From assembly GCA_029834535.1 (NCBI GenBank), contig JAQMWT010000670.1:248001-312000 (forward strand): 64,000 nucleotides of DNA, read 5' to 3'. Of this stretch, positions 13,201-23,605 are shown in pieces. The notes below the pieces were generated by a model. It saw only the letters and a program-made list of their open reading frames with translations, searched no databases and had not been told where the DNA came from. The first letter of the stretch is position 1. Each line of letters begins with the position of its first letter. This DNA comes from Chrysophaeum taylorii (lineage: Eukaryota > Sar > Pelagophyceae > Pelagomonadales > Pelagomonadaceae). The position numbers and the translations under genes are program-made.

Positions 13201-16200
13201 GCTGACAATGCCTTGTTTGTGTAGCACGTAAAATTCTTTTCCCTCTTCCGGCGCGCCGCCGCTCAGAACGCCGCCGCCGAGCGTCCACGAGATCTCCGAC
13301 GGGTAATACCCCGCCGAGACTTGTATCGAATAACACTCGTCCACGACGCAGATCGTGTCGGTCTGGCCACTCCCAACTGCCGAGCCTGTCGCGATGATGG
13401 ACCCGTTGTTGCTAAAGATGGTGTACGCCGCGCTGTTCCACCCGTCCCCGTACGAATCGCTCAGAACGAGGTCGAAGCATATCTTTTCCGAGGTCGGTAC
13501 CGGCGTGCTCGTCGGGGCTGCGGATGGTGAGTTTCTTGCGAACCTGCGTCACGGGGTATGTTAGTTATTATCGATCGAAACTGAGTAGTACGAACGCCGG
13601 GGCACGAACGTCACGTTGTCGACGGCCACGTCGCTCGTGTAATAAAGGCCCGTATACGCGACAAAACGAACTGCCCGGGCCGTCGATGGTATCTCGAGGA
13701 AACCACTTGGGTGCCATTGATCTCCCTGGTTGCCATCCTTGCTCCAGCCTTGAGGACGCCAGGAAATCGCGCCTTCGGATGATAGATATTCAAGCGTCAA
13801 GTTCCCCATGTTGTCGCCGTACATGTGGTAGTAAAACTGAAGATAAGCAACGTCGAACTCCTCGTCTACCGCGAACAAAGGACTCGCGAGCACGAATGGT
13901 CCTTTGTGTGGATAGTATGGAGACGAGGACTCAACATACATGTAATACCCCCAAGACCTCGAAGGTCCCGTGCCTTCCGAGGGCGTCGTGCCCGCGGCGC
14001 GAGTCCACTGGTAGGTTCCCTCGGTCGTCCACCCGCAGACGTCCGCCGATTCGTCAAAGTCGCAGGAGACGGCGCGGAACGAACGGAGACTCGTCGGTGC
14101 AGGCGAGGGTACTGGACTCACGGTCGGCATCGAGGTGGGCGTGAAACGCGCAAACGTCACGTTGTCGATCGCGACATCGCTCGCGAACGTCGACCCGGTG
14201 TAAACGACAAACCGGACCGCGCGCGCCGTCGACGGGATCTCGAGATAGCCACTGGGGTACCACCTATCACCCTGGTCTCCGCTCCTGTTCCAGCCTTGAG
14301 GGAGCCACCTGTCGTCGTCGGGTGTTGAGTATTCGAGCGTCAGGTTGCCCATGCCGGCGCCATACATGTGGTAGTAAAATAGGAAATAGGCTACGTCGAG
14401 AGTCTCGTCGATCGTAAACTGCGGGCTCGTGAGCACGAATGGGCCTTTATGTGGAAAATACCAGCCTGTCTCGACGAGCATGAAGTGCCCCCAGGAATAC
14501 GACGGTCCAGTGCCCGCCGAGGACGTTCCGCCCGCGTGGCGAGTCCACCGGAATGTCCCGTCACTCGTCCAGCCGCACTCCTCCGAATCCTCGAACGTGC
14601 ACGAGACGGCTAGAAATGAAAGCATCGTTGCGGGGAGGCTCGGCGAGAGGCTCGGGGTAAAGCTGATAGACGGCGCGTGCGTCGTACTCGGGGCGGCGGT
14701 CGACGGCAAGGATGTTGGACGCGGCGAGGCGGTCGGCAAAGAGGACGTCGGCGCGAGGGTCGTAGCGCCGTCGTTACTCGTCACCCGCACGACGTCACTT
14801 GTGACCCAGTCATTACCGTCCCATTCGTACCAGATGGTCGTGATTAGCAACGGATTTGGTGCGTTGCTAATCGCATACATGCCGACACGCGTCGAGCCAC
14901 ATCCATATGATCCGACGTACCATTTCTGGTTACCCACGTTGTAGTACATGTGCTGGGTTGAGGAATGGCTGCAATCCACGCACACGAAAGATGGTCGGCC
15001 ATCGCAGTCGTCAGTTCGCACGTAGCTCCCCATTCGTATCGTCTGCCTGGTCGCGCCGCTCATCTCGACATAATACTCGACCGTCGCGTTGGTGGCGACG
15101 TACTCCGTGCTATTCAGTTCGAGCCAAATCCCGACAGCATCGAACGGGCTCCGAGCGTCGTCGTTGCCACGCAGATACGCAAGAGGAAGAGAACTCGTCG
15201 ACTCGCAGGTGGTGTCCGATGACACTACAACCCACGAGGCGTTTGAGTCGTCGTACTGCACGAAGAGCGGGCAGTCGAGGCACGCGAAGCGCGGACGACA
15301 CCCGCACGACAAGCCATCGCGTTCGTACGTGCCCGCGGGGAGAAAAAGTCCGCCAATCAGGCGAAAGCGCGCCGGAGTGACAACGCGGAGGCACGAGGGA
15401 GCCGGCGTCGGTGGCGGGCTGGTCGTCGGCGCTGGCGTCGGCGCGTGCGCCTCGAAGGTCACGTTGTCTATCGCGACGTCGCTCTTGTAAGTCGAGCCCG
15501 TGAACGCGACAAAACGAACTGCCCGCACGATGGGGATCTCGAGGAAGCCGCTTGGATACCACACGTCCCCCTGATCCCCAGATCGAGACCAGCCTTGCGG
15601 CACCCACGAGCTGCCGTCGACCGTGTACTCGACGGTGAGATTCCCCATCCCGGCGCCGTACATGTGGTAGTAGAAGCCGAGATAGTACGGGTCGGTTGAT
15701 AGCTCAAAGACGGGACTCCGCAGAATAAAAGGGCCCTTGTGTGGATTGTAGGGAGAAGTGGCCTCGACGTAGACATAGTACCCCCACGAGGTCGACGGGC
15801 CGGTGCCGGAGGATTTCGTCGGGCCGACGTGGCGAGTCCACTGGTACGAAGAAGAAGTATCGTCGCTGTGCCAGTCGCAGAGGGTATCGTCCTCAAAGTT
15901 GCACCCTCCGGACTCGTAGGAACGCGACTGGGTTGGCACGTGGGACGGGATTTCAGTTGGCTTTGAGGAGGGGGCCAGGCTGACGGTCGGGGCCGCGGTG
16001 GGTGCTCCTTCCGCGAGCGTCACGTTGTCTAAGGCGACATCGCTCGTATAATACGAGCCCGTGAACGCGACGAAACGAACCGCCCGCGCTATCGGGATCT
16101 CGAGGAACCCGCTCGGATGCCACACGTCCCCCTGATCCCCAGACCGAGACCAGCCTTGCCGCACCCACGAGCTGCCGTCGACCGTGTACTCGACGGTGAG

Positions 16201-16881
16201 ATTCCCCATCCCGGCGCCGTACATGTGGTAGTAAAAGTGAAGCGCGGCCTTCCCCAAGACGAACTCGGGGCTCGTGAGTGCGAAGGGACCTTTGAAAGTG
16301 TACTCCGACGAGGCTTCGACGTAGACGTAGTGGCCCCACGACTTGGAAGGCCCCATCCCCGAAGACGGCGTAGCTCCTGCCAATCGAAGCCAATCGACGC
16401 CAGTCCAACCGCACCAGTTTTCGTCCTCAAAGTCACAAGAAACACCACGGACCGATCGGATGCGCGTGGGCACCCCCGAGGGCACCGGAGTCGCGGTTGG
16501 CGCGCCCGTGCACGCGCCGCCCACGACGCCTTCTCTCTGCGCGTAAAAATCTCGGCTGTCGGGAGCGCCGCCGCTCAGCCCGCTCATAGACCACCAAATT
16601 TCGCTTGGCGACGAGCCCGAGCTCACCGTGATCGAGTAGCACGCCTCCGCGACGCAGATACGCTCGGTCACCGAGAAAAGACCCGTGGCGGCCATCGTCC
16701 CCGTGGCCACCACGGTACCCTCAAAGTTCGCGATCTCATAAACAGCGCCGTCCCAGCCGTCTCCGTAGGTATCGCCCAGCACGAGGTCAAAGCACACCGA
16801 CGCGTCGAGCCTCCTCCTCGACTCACCGCCCGCGCGCGCCGCCAACACGACCGGCAACAAGATGACGACCACCTCCTTCAT
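7234..16881 (-). CDS. giant MAM / DxYGDGW / beta-helix / Cys-rich multi-pass surface protein (multi-exon)
   Basis: I read the minus strand from 16881 to 7234 as one gene. The ATG at 16881 starts a hydrophobic signal peptide (MKEVVVILLPVVLAARA). The first exon (to 13592) encodes a DxYGDGW module, MAM domains at about residues 148-290 and 327-480, a Cys/Trp-rich module at about 495-700, and MAM domains at about 758-911 and 937-1090. Ser/Thr/Pro linkers separate these. An intron at 13544-13591 (48 nt, branch ATAACTAAC, acceptor CGCAG) joins it in frame to two more DxYGDGW modules. An intron at 12481-12566 leads into beta-helix repeats (LNISNSDIRNC and similar), with another intron at 11637-11795. 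Then follow Cys-rich GCC2/GCC3-like repeats (CPPGKYS, CPIGTFS) at about 10.9-9.5 kb, several hydrophobic helices, and an acidic tail ending at 7234. Roughly 2,800 residues are expected. It is probably a plasma-membrane adhesion or receptor protein. Exons between 12.2 and 8.5 kb are only partly resolved. One junction near 12195 did not resolve, so a local break or assembly error there is possible. Confidence 0.72.
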
Positions 16882-16997
16882 GCGAACTTTCACTTCTTTG
16901 AACTTTATGCCACGCTTATTGACCAAAATTCGCCAGCTGTTTGTTTACACCATCATAATCCTTACCCCTCCGCTCGTTATAATTCTTTCTTGGAAGG

Positions 16998-17350
16998 AAC
17001 AAGTGCAGGCCAGTAAGTTCACCTAGTCTCATTCTCTAATCCTAGTAAGTTCACGTGGTCCCAGTAAGTTCACCTGGTCAGTTAGTTCACTTAGTCCCAA
17101 TCTCTAACACGGCGTAAATCCACTCGTGCTCACGCCCACTCGCCCCACTCTCCTTTTGAGCTCGTCGCTCTCACCCCCGCCAATCTAAGCTGCTGCTTTG
17201 ATCCGCACGCGCCGCTAACCTTTGAGTGAGTTTACTCTAAAAACCCCAGTTAGTTCGCCTGGTCTCAGCAAGCTCACCTGGTCACTATATTCACATAGTC
17301 CCAATCTCAAACCCCAGTAAGTTCACCTTGTCCCAGTAAGTTCACCTACA
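16998..17350 (+). repeat. mobile-element terminus with GTAAGTTCACCT motif array (left end)
   Basis: The segment opens with 'acaagtgcaggccagtaagt' and then carries about ten copies or variants of GTAAGTTCACCT(A/T)GTCCCA. A unique block at about 17105-17235 lies between the copies. The whole segment reappears as its reverse complement at 25866-26213, including the block (inverted at about 25973-26095). The short terminal inverted repeat and subterminal array are typical of a DNA transposon end. The end lies about 117 bp upstream of the start codon of the giant minus-strand gene. Confidence 0.8.
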
Positions 17351-17359
17351 GTGCGCGTG

Positions 17360-18052
17360 TGTAGGGAGCATGAAGGATGTGGGTAGGTTTGTGGGGTATG
17401 TAGACGCCGAGAGGGGGGTTATCGGTATTTTTGCGCAGCACGTGTGGGGTAGGGTGGAGTCGTCGACCCAGAAAAGGATATCCTCGGGGTTGCCGACTCG
17501 ACAGAGAGCCACGTAGAGCTGGACGTGGCAGAAGACGGGCTTGGACAAGGGGCCGCCGACTTTGCGGGGCGTCTGCCCCTGGCTCTTGTTGATCGTTTGG
17601 CGTAGGCGGGGCTTAAGGGATACAAATTTGGTTGGAGGAGCCTCGGTGACACGACACGATCGATGATGTATCGGGTGCCGTTGCAGAGGCCGTGCGAGAC
17701 GGGTCGAGGTTGCGAAGACTTTTTAAGCTCGTGATCAAAGTCAGCATGCCGTTGGTGGTGGTCAGGGAGTTGAAAAGTCGACTGTAAAGAGCGAGGCGTC
17801 GTCTTCCGACCCAACCTAGTCGGCCGAAAAAGAACTCCGAAGCCTCGTCTCCGGGAAAAAAAGGCCGCGGTCATTCATGCGCGCGTTGTCAGCGTCGACA
17901 ACATTGTTTCGACGGGGCGTGAGAATGGCGCGCTGGCTAAAAGAGCCGCCGCGGGTCGTGGAAATAAATAGTCTGCGAGGTCGCCGTAGACGGCTTGGAT
18001 GATCTCCTTCGACTGCGCGACGGCCTCGACGACGAGCCTTGATGGGCATATG
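17360..18052 (-). mobile_element. PIF1/Helitron-type helicase fragment, copy 1
   Basis: Read on the minus strand, the pieces match the C-terminal end of a PIF1-like helicase of the Helitron type: 'LCNGTRYIIDRVV', then 'TINKSQGQTPRK', then 'SKPVFCHVQLYVALCRVGNP' (helicase motif VI region). They occur in the expected order but in different frames, so the fragment is not translatable as it stands. Related copies are at 22737-23398 (same strand) and 25212-25865 (opposite strand). The rest of a Helitron protein (Rep domain, Walker A) is not seen. Confidence 0.75.
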
Positions 18053-18055
18053 GGT

Positions 18056-18430
18056 AGACTGTCACGTCGGCGCACCTCTGTTGTTGAATTTCTCCGTAGG
18101 GACGCGACGCATGGCTCGAAGAAGAAGAAGAGCATCGATTCTACGATGAAGAGAGACTTGCCCTCCTCACAAGAATACCGAGTTGTTGTCGACTGCTGCG
18201 GTGGTCAAGGATTACTTTCGCCAGATAATAATAAAAAGGATGCTCTTCGTAACGTTCGCAGATTCGCAGATTCGCCGGGGGCGGTCGCCGACGAGAGGAT
18301 TGAGGGCGAGTTGATGGAGGTCACGGCAATGAAAAAGCGAGGGTGCCACGCGCCTTTGTGTTGGTACGTGGGATTTTCTCTGCGAAGTGCCTAGTTTGGA
18401 GAGATTTCGACCCGACCCGCGGGTACGTTT
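18056..18430. repeat. dispersed repeat, copy B
   Basis: This is the second copy of the sequence at 410-822, with the same block order and orientation. It begins directly after the helicase fragment of copy 1, so the two may be adjacent parts of one element. A simple AATAATAATA stretch lies at about 18225. It ends about 540 bp upstream of the start of the C2-PH gene. Confidence 0.7.
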
Positions 18431-18969
18431 GTGAAGAGGCGCACCAAGAGAAGGATGGCAGCTTGAATCCGTGTGAAGATTAGGACACACAACATGGCCA
18501 GCGGAGTTGTCGGCAATTTTGAGACGTAGATATCGAACGTCTCCAGGCGGTGGCCGCCGCCGCCGCCAAAGGCGACGTGAATGTTTGATGTGCCGCGGTT
18601 TTTTTTTTCCCCGCGCACACGGTGAGTAGTAGTGTGCGTCGTGGTGGAAGTAATAGAATGTAATAGAGGGGCGCGGACCACCCCCTGGCACGACGGCCTA
18701 GTCGAATGCGTCCATCGCAAAAGAGGCTGGCATCCCCGCCCTGTCCGAGGTTTTCGGCATCTTTGCTGACGTGGTCGCCCCTGCCGTGTTCGCACGCGCC
18801 TATCTACGGCCGCCGGTTTGGTATGGTAGGCAGGGAGCAACTCTACGACCTGGTCGCTTGGGGTTCGCTGCTCTATACCGGTAAGATGCCAACGTCATGC
18901 TCATCCCACCCAACGGTACCATTATTGATGGTTCCGAGAGCGCGCGGCAGAAGGGTGGATGGGATAATA

Positions 18970-21900
18970 ATGGACGTTCAAGTAGGGGGGATACGACGAC
19001 GACATCGGCGGATGTGCGTTGGGTCGTCGGGGGTGTTGGTGGCGTCGGGCGTCGCGATGCTGTGTCCCGCGGGGACGTTGCGTCTTTTGCGGTGGGTGGG
19101 GGCTGTCAGCTTGGCGGTGGGGGTTGTTTTGTTGTGGCTGTGGCTCCCGGAGATTTTGGGACGCGTTCTGACGTACGCTGTGAGCGAGTGGGGCCTGTAC
19201 GGCGAAGTTGAGATGCGGTTCCGGGGCGTGCGGATTGGCGTGTGGTTCGAGTCGTCGTCGCAGGGCGGCGAAAACGGCGCGGTCGGTCTGGAAGCGGAGG
19301 ACGACTCGTCGTGCTGTTCGTCGTCGGACGACGAATCGCGCGACTTGAAAGGCAACAAAGGAGCATCGTGCATGACTGCTGCGCCGCCTGCGCCTGCGCC
19401 GCCGCAATGCGAGGTGTACAAGGCGGTACGAGGGCGTTTTTGGCGGTTTGTGGAATCGACGCGAATTCGGGCGGAGATTCGTATGTCGCGGGTGTCGTTC
19501 GGAAATCCTCGACGCTTTAACTGGTGTCGAAGTCACCTGTGCGCGGCCACCGACGTCGCCATAGACCTCGCCGTCTCGGTGAAGGACGTGCTTCGGGTGT
19601 CGAAGATAAAGTGGTCGCCGTTTCCGCGGAGTAGCGCGAAGCACGCGGTTAGAGACGATAAAACGAAAACTCTGAGGAACAAAAGAATGCTCGGAGTGCT
19701 GAGCGTGGATCGGTTCGAGTTCGGGGATGCCGAAGTGGCGTTCGAGCAGTGCGAGGGGAGGCTGAACGTGGCGGCGATCGGGGAACGGCTCGCCATAGCG
19801 GAAATAATGAATCGGAAGCTCCTCGACGACGCCGCCGCCGCCGCTGCTACTTTCGAGGGTAAAGCCGCCCGAGCGTTTCGGTCGACAAAACTTAATAAGC
19901 TGAAAGTCGAGGTGCTGGCGGCCCGAGACCTGGACTTTGGTGGGGAGAAGAGGCCGTCGACCTATGCGAAGGTGTGCGTGCGGGCGCAGCAGCGGCAGTC
20001 GCGCACGATTTTGCGGCACGCGTCGCCCGTCTTCGCGTACGCCCCCGAGCCTATGGTCGTGACCGACCCCTCGAGCGTCGTACACTTTGGCGTCTACGAG
20101 GAATCTTATTTGGGCGACAGCATCGTCGGGCAGTGGGCCTGCACGCTGAAGCGTCTTGTTTTAGAGCCGTCGATGGCCGACGGCGGGGCGGGCCTCGTCA
20201 AGTCCGCCGAGAAAGACGCTATCGAGTGGCGGGGTTGGCTTCCGCTCAGAGACGCCAAGTGGCGCCGAATAATCTACGAGGAGGAGGAGGAGGAGGAGGA
20301 GGAGGAGGAGGAGGCACCACCAGCAGCAGCGATGACGTTGGCGCCCAAGGCGGGGTACCCCGCCGTGCTCGCGAAGATGCGGTGGGAGCGCGACGATTCG
20401 TTTAGCCTCGACGAGAACAAGATGCTGACGGCGCTCGAGCAGATGACCCACAACTCTGCCGAGACCTCGATGAGGTGCGGAAATACGGAGAACGTGCACC
20501 AGATGCTGGCGACCTTTCCGTACTGGCTCGACGTGAGAGGCGGCTTCAAGATCAACGGAACCGCGACCGCCCACGTGCGCGATCTTTTTTTAGGCAAGGA
20601 AGGCGATCTCGAGCGGAGGAGGAAACACCGCGGCGGTCTCGGCGAAGGCGACTGGCGCGCCGTGAATAAGAAGGGGATCACGCTCCGACGCATCGACGTC
20701 AGGTTCCCGCATGCCGCCAAAACACCTCCGTCTCCCTCGACGGGATCGTTCGTCGAAGAGCAGCCGGGATATTTGACTCTCGACGGAGCGACGAACGCGC
20801 TCGTCAAGGGCGTCATAGACAAGGTGCTCGCGTCGGGCAAGGTCGCGCCTTCGATCGCCCAGGTGTTTTCGGCTTTGTCCTACGGCGCGCTCACCTCTTC
20901 TTCAACCTCTTCATCAAAAAACGACGACGACGACGACCAGCAGCACCACCACCACCACCACCACAACCCCGACGCCAAGAAGAAACCCGAGTCGTCGTCG
21001 TCGCCGTCGCCGTCTCTCGTGACTCGAAAACGAGCGTCTCGCGTTCCGTTCAAGTACAAGGGATTCTTCCGGTTCAACGGGACGCGATCGGATCGGCAGT
21101 TCGCGTTGTTGGTCGGGTTCAACGAACCCCAACACAAGCGCATGGACGCGCGCACGGTCGAGGACTTGTACAAGCCGGTCGTCGCGTGCGGAATCTTGCT
21201 CAAGACGAGCCGGCCTCCGGGGGTCGTTGGGTCGCGGCGCTGGAAACCGTACCGATGCGTTCTGCGGGGGGCGACCCTCTTTTACTTTGAGGTGTGCGCG
21301 GCCGTCGGACCGCCCTCGCAGCGGAGGTGTGGCGAAGACAAAATCATCGACCTTCACCGCGTCGTCGCCGACGTCCCGTTCTCTCTTAATTCCGAACGAT
21401 CCTCGACGTCGTTGCTGGTCAAGGTCCAGCAAGGCAGGACGGGCGAGGGCGAGATCTTTCTCGGAACGCGCCTCGACGGCGGCATCATACATCACACCTA
21501 CCTCAGGCTCCCTTCGGACCCTCTCGACGAAAATCCAAAACCGATCGAAGCCGTGGCCTGGGACGAAGTCGCTCTTTCCGTTCTTAAAACCAAACCGTCG
21601 ACGCTCGAAGAATGGCACACCGCCATCATCCAAGCCGTCTGCGCCGAGCGCGCGCGCGCCCGAGCAGAAATCGCCAAGCTCGAGGCCGCGTGCCGGGAGG
21701 GAGACGACGACGACGATTTTTTCCACGAGGAAGAACTCAAGGACGACGAGGTCGGCGCGACGACCTCCTCCTCGATTGACCGCTCCTTCTTCTCGGATAC
21801 ATCCACGACGGTCCCGATCAACGGTGCCTGGGAGCTCACGCGCCGAGGCTCGGGCCTCGACTCGATACTCGCCGCGGAAGGCGTCAGTTTTGGGTCCCGA

Positions 21901-22326
21901 GTGTTGATGTCGGCCTCGGCCGCGACTCTCTGGATCGCCGTCAATGATTCGACCGCGGCCGTAGTCCACATGCAAGAGGGTCTCCTCGCCCACCGCTTCG
22001 CCGGACCCCTCAACCAGCCCGTTAGAGTCAGAAAATTCGCGCGCGCGACCTCGCCCTTCGTCGTCGACACCGTAACCTTGTCTCCCTGCGGTACCAAACT
22101 CGCGATGATCCAGTCCTCGAACGACGGCACGGTCCTCTGTCGCGCCGAGTGGACCCTCAATACCAAGCATCCCTCCAAAAAGCACACCTTAGAACAGCGC
22201 ATCGTCAAAACAAAAACAGCTACCCCAGTAACGCGCCGCTCCTTCCTCGCCTCGACCAACTTCGACGAGTTCAGGCGAGCGACGCCAGACCGCGAGGCCA
22301 AAATTAAACTCGCGGCCATCTCCTAG
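18970..22326 (+). CDS. membrane-anchored C2 and PH domain protein
   Basis: This is a single long frame of 1118 codons from the ATG at 18970, chosen because a hydrophobic segment (VGAVSLAVGVVLLWLWLPEI, about residues 40-60) follows it. The frame is open further upstream to 18706, but that extension is low in quality. A C2-like domain lies at about 308-420 (LKVEVLAARDL). Next come a Glu run from a GAG microsatellite at about 437-450, then Asp and His runs near 655-670. A PH-like domain (RRWKPYRCVLRGATLFYFEV) lies at about 740-900. The order TM-C2-PH suggests a lipid-binding protein at a membrane contact or trafficking site, but I cannot name the family. The gene has no visible introns. It sits between two copies of the mobile element described here. 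Confidence 0.8.
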   Translation: MDVQVGGIRRRHRRMCVGSSGVLVASGVAMLCPAGTLRLLRWVGAVSLAVGVVLLWLWLPEILGRVLTYAVSEWGLYGEVEMRFRGVRIGVWFESSSQGGENGAVGLEAEDDSSCCSSSDDESRDLKGNKGASCMTAAPPAPAPPQCEVYKAVRGRFWRFVESTRIRAEIRMSRVSFGNPRRFNWCRSHLCAATDVAIDLAVSVKDVLRVSKIKWSPFPRSSAKHAVRDDKTKTLRNKRMLGVLSVDRFEFGDAEVAFEQCEGRLNVAAIGERLAIAEIMNRKLLDDAAAAAATFEGKAARAFRSTKLNKLKVEVLAARDLDFGGEKRPSTYAKVCVRAQQRQSRTILRHASPVFAYAPEPMVVTDPSSVVHFGVYEESYLGDSIVGQWACTLKRLVLEPSMADGGAGLVKSAEKDAIEWRGWLPLRDAKWRRIIYEEEEEEEEEEEEAPPAAAMTLAPKAGYPAVLAKMRWERDDSFSLDENKMLTALEQMTHNSAETSMRCGNTENVHQMLATFPYWLDVRGGFKINGTATAHVRDLFLGKEGDLERRRKHRGGLGEGDWRAVNKKGITLRRIDVRFPHAAKTPPSPSTGSFVEEQPGYLTLDGATNALVKGVIDKVLASGKVAPSIAQVFSALSYGALTSSSTSSSKNDDDDDQQHHHHHHHNPDAKKKPESSSSPSPSLVTRKRASRVPFKYKGFFRFNGTRSDRQFALLVGFNEPQHKRMDARTVEDLYKPVVACGILLKTSRPPGVVGSRRWKPYRCVLRGATLFYFEVCAAVGPPSQRRCGEDKIIDLHRVVADVPFSLNSERSSTSLLVKVQQGRTGEGEIFLGTRLDGGIIHHTYLRLPSDPLDENPKPIEAVAWDEVALSVLKTKPSTLEEWHTAIIQAVCAERARARAEIAKLEAACREGDDDDDFFHEEELKDDEVGATTSSSIDRSFFSDTSTTVPINGAWELTRRGSGLDSILAAEGVSFGSRVLMSASAATLWIAVNDSTAAVVHMQEGLLAHRFAGPLNQPVRVRKFARATSPFVVDTVTLSPCGTKLAMIQSSNDGTVLCRAEWTLNTKHPSKKHTLEQRIVKTKTATPVTRRSFLASTNFDEFRRATPDREAKIKLAAIS

Positions 22327-22385
22327 TAGATTTTTGCTCTCTCATGCAATACATTTCACCACCATTTCCTTTTTGGCGATCGTGT

Positions 22386-22430
22386 TGAATGAATGAATGA
22401 ATGAATGAATGAATGAATGAATGAATGATT
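22386..22430. repeat. GAAT microsatellite
   Basis: About eleven perfect copies of the tetranucleotide GAAT (TGAA) lie 60 bp after the stop codon of the C2-PH gene, probably in its 3' untranslated region. Confidence 0.9.
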
Positions 22431-22736
22431 TTTTCTTGGCCGGCTTGTGGGCTTGGGGCGGTCCGGCCCTTTTCCGACGACGACTTTCGCTGGCTTTTCG
22501 GCGATCGAAGCGTCGAAGGCACCTAGTGGGTGGAAAAAACGAGCGTCAGACACAGCCTGGGCCTGTCAAACGCGACACGATGGCGGCCTTTGCCTCCACG
22601 CGGTGGTGCGATTCCGACAACTTCCGCTGCAGACTCTATACTTAATAATACAGAACACAAGTGCAGGCCGGTAAGTTCGTTCACCTATCTCTAACCCCAA
22701 GTAAGTTCACCTCTGGTCCCAGTTTTAAGAGTTCAC

Positions 22737-23398
22737 CTACAGTGCGCGTCTAGACGCCGGGAGGGGGCTTATCGGTATTTTTGCGCAGCACGTGTGGGGT
22801 AGGGTGGAGTCGTCGACCCAGAAGAAGAGCATATTCTCGAAGTTGCCGATCGACAGAGAGCCACGTAGAGCTGGGCGTGGCAGAAGACGGGCTTGTGGGC
22901 AAGAGGACGCCGAGACTTTGCGGGGCGTCTGGCCCTGGCTCTTGGTGATCGTTTGGCGTCGGCGGGCCTTAAGGGATGGATACAGGTTGGAGGAGCCTCG
23001 GTGACAACGACACGATCGATCATGTATCTGGTACCGTTGCAGTGGCCGTGCGAGACGGATCGAGGTTGCGAAGACTTTAAGCTCGCGATCAAAAAAGTCA
23101 GCATGCCGTTGGTTGTCAGGGAGTTGAAAACTCGACTGTAAAGAGCGAGGCGTCGTCTTCCGACCCAACCTAGTCTGCCGAAAAAGAACTCCGACGCCTC
23201 GTCTCCTAGGGAAAAAGGCCGCGGTCATTCATGCGCGCGTTGTCAGCATCGACAACATCGTTTCGACGGGGCGTGAGAATGGCGCGCTGGCTAAAAGAGC
23301 CGCCGCGGGTCGTGGAAATAAATAGTCTGCGAGGTCGCCGTAGACGGCTTGGAAGATCAATGCCTGGCTCGCGGGCCTACCTGATCCTTACCCTGAAT
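22737..23398 (-). mobile_element. PIF1/Helitron-type helicase fragment, copy 2
   Basis: The minus strand carries the same pieces as copy 1 in the same order: 'HCNGTRYMIDRVV', a TIxKSQGQTPRK-like segment, and 'HAQLYVALCR'. They are in changing frames. Nucleotide similarity to 17420-18000 is high. It lacks the upstream helicase core. It forms the left arm of the palindrome with copy 3. Confidence 0.75.
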
Positions 23399-23605
23399 CG
23401 GGGGTCCGTCCTCTCTTCGCCTGCCCCACGACTCGGCGATGACCCCGACTAGGTCCCGCGTACTTATCCCCGCCCGTCAGGCACATCCCTCCTACCCCAC
23501 AAACCCACCCACATCCTTCATGCCCCCTCCACACACCCCCCTCTTAGCAGTCGACATTTAAAGACAAACAAACAAACAAACATCTGTCGATTAGTAGTAA
23601 GGATG

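Noticed and set aside
13345-13560. A gene boundary between the MAM block and the DxYGDGW/beta-helix block
   Set aside because: The apparent stop at 13561 lies within a short intron with donor, branch site and acceptor. The frame resumes with the same module type.
16882-16926. Upstream extension of the giant surface gene by 15 codons
   Set aside because: The extension begins at a TTG. The ATG at 16881 is followed directly by a clean signal peptide.
17008-17350. Possible CRISPR-like array of short repeats
   Set aside because: Spacing is irregular, the repeats are only about 12-16 bp and variable, the genome is eukaryotic, and the array marks a transposon end.
18922-20085. 387-codon open frame on the minus strand
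   Set aside because: It lies antisense to the C2-PH gene. Its Arg/Pro/His-rich composition is what the GC-rich codons of the real frame produce on the other strand.
20914-22185. 423-codon minus-strand frame rich in Arg, Gly and Val
   Set aside because: It is also antisense to the C2-PH gene, with a poly-Val run that is simply the complement of the His/Asp tracts. No domain.
22386-22430. Telomere-like repeat
   Set aside because: The unit is GAAT, not TTTAGGG or TTAGGG, and it is flanked by ordinary sequence, so it is a plain microsatellite.
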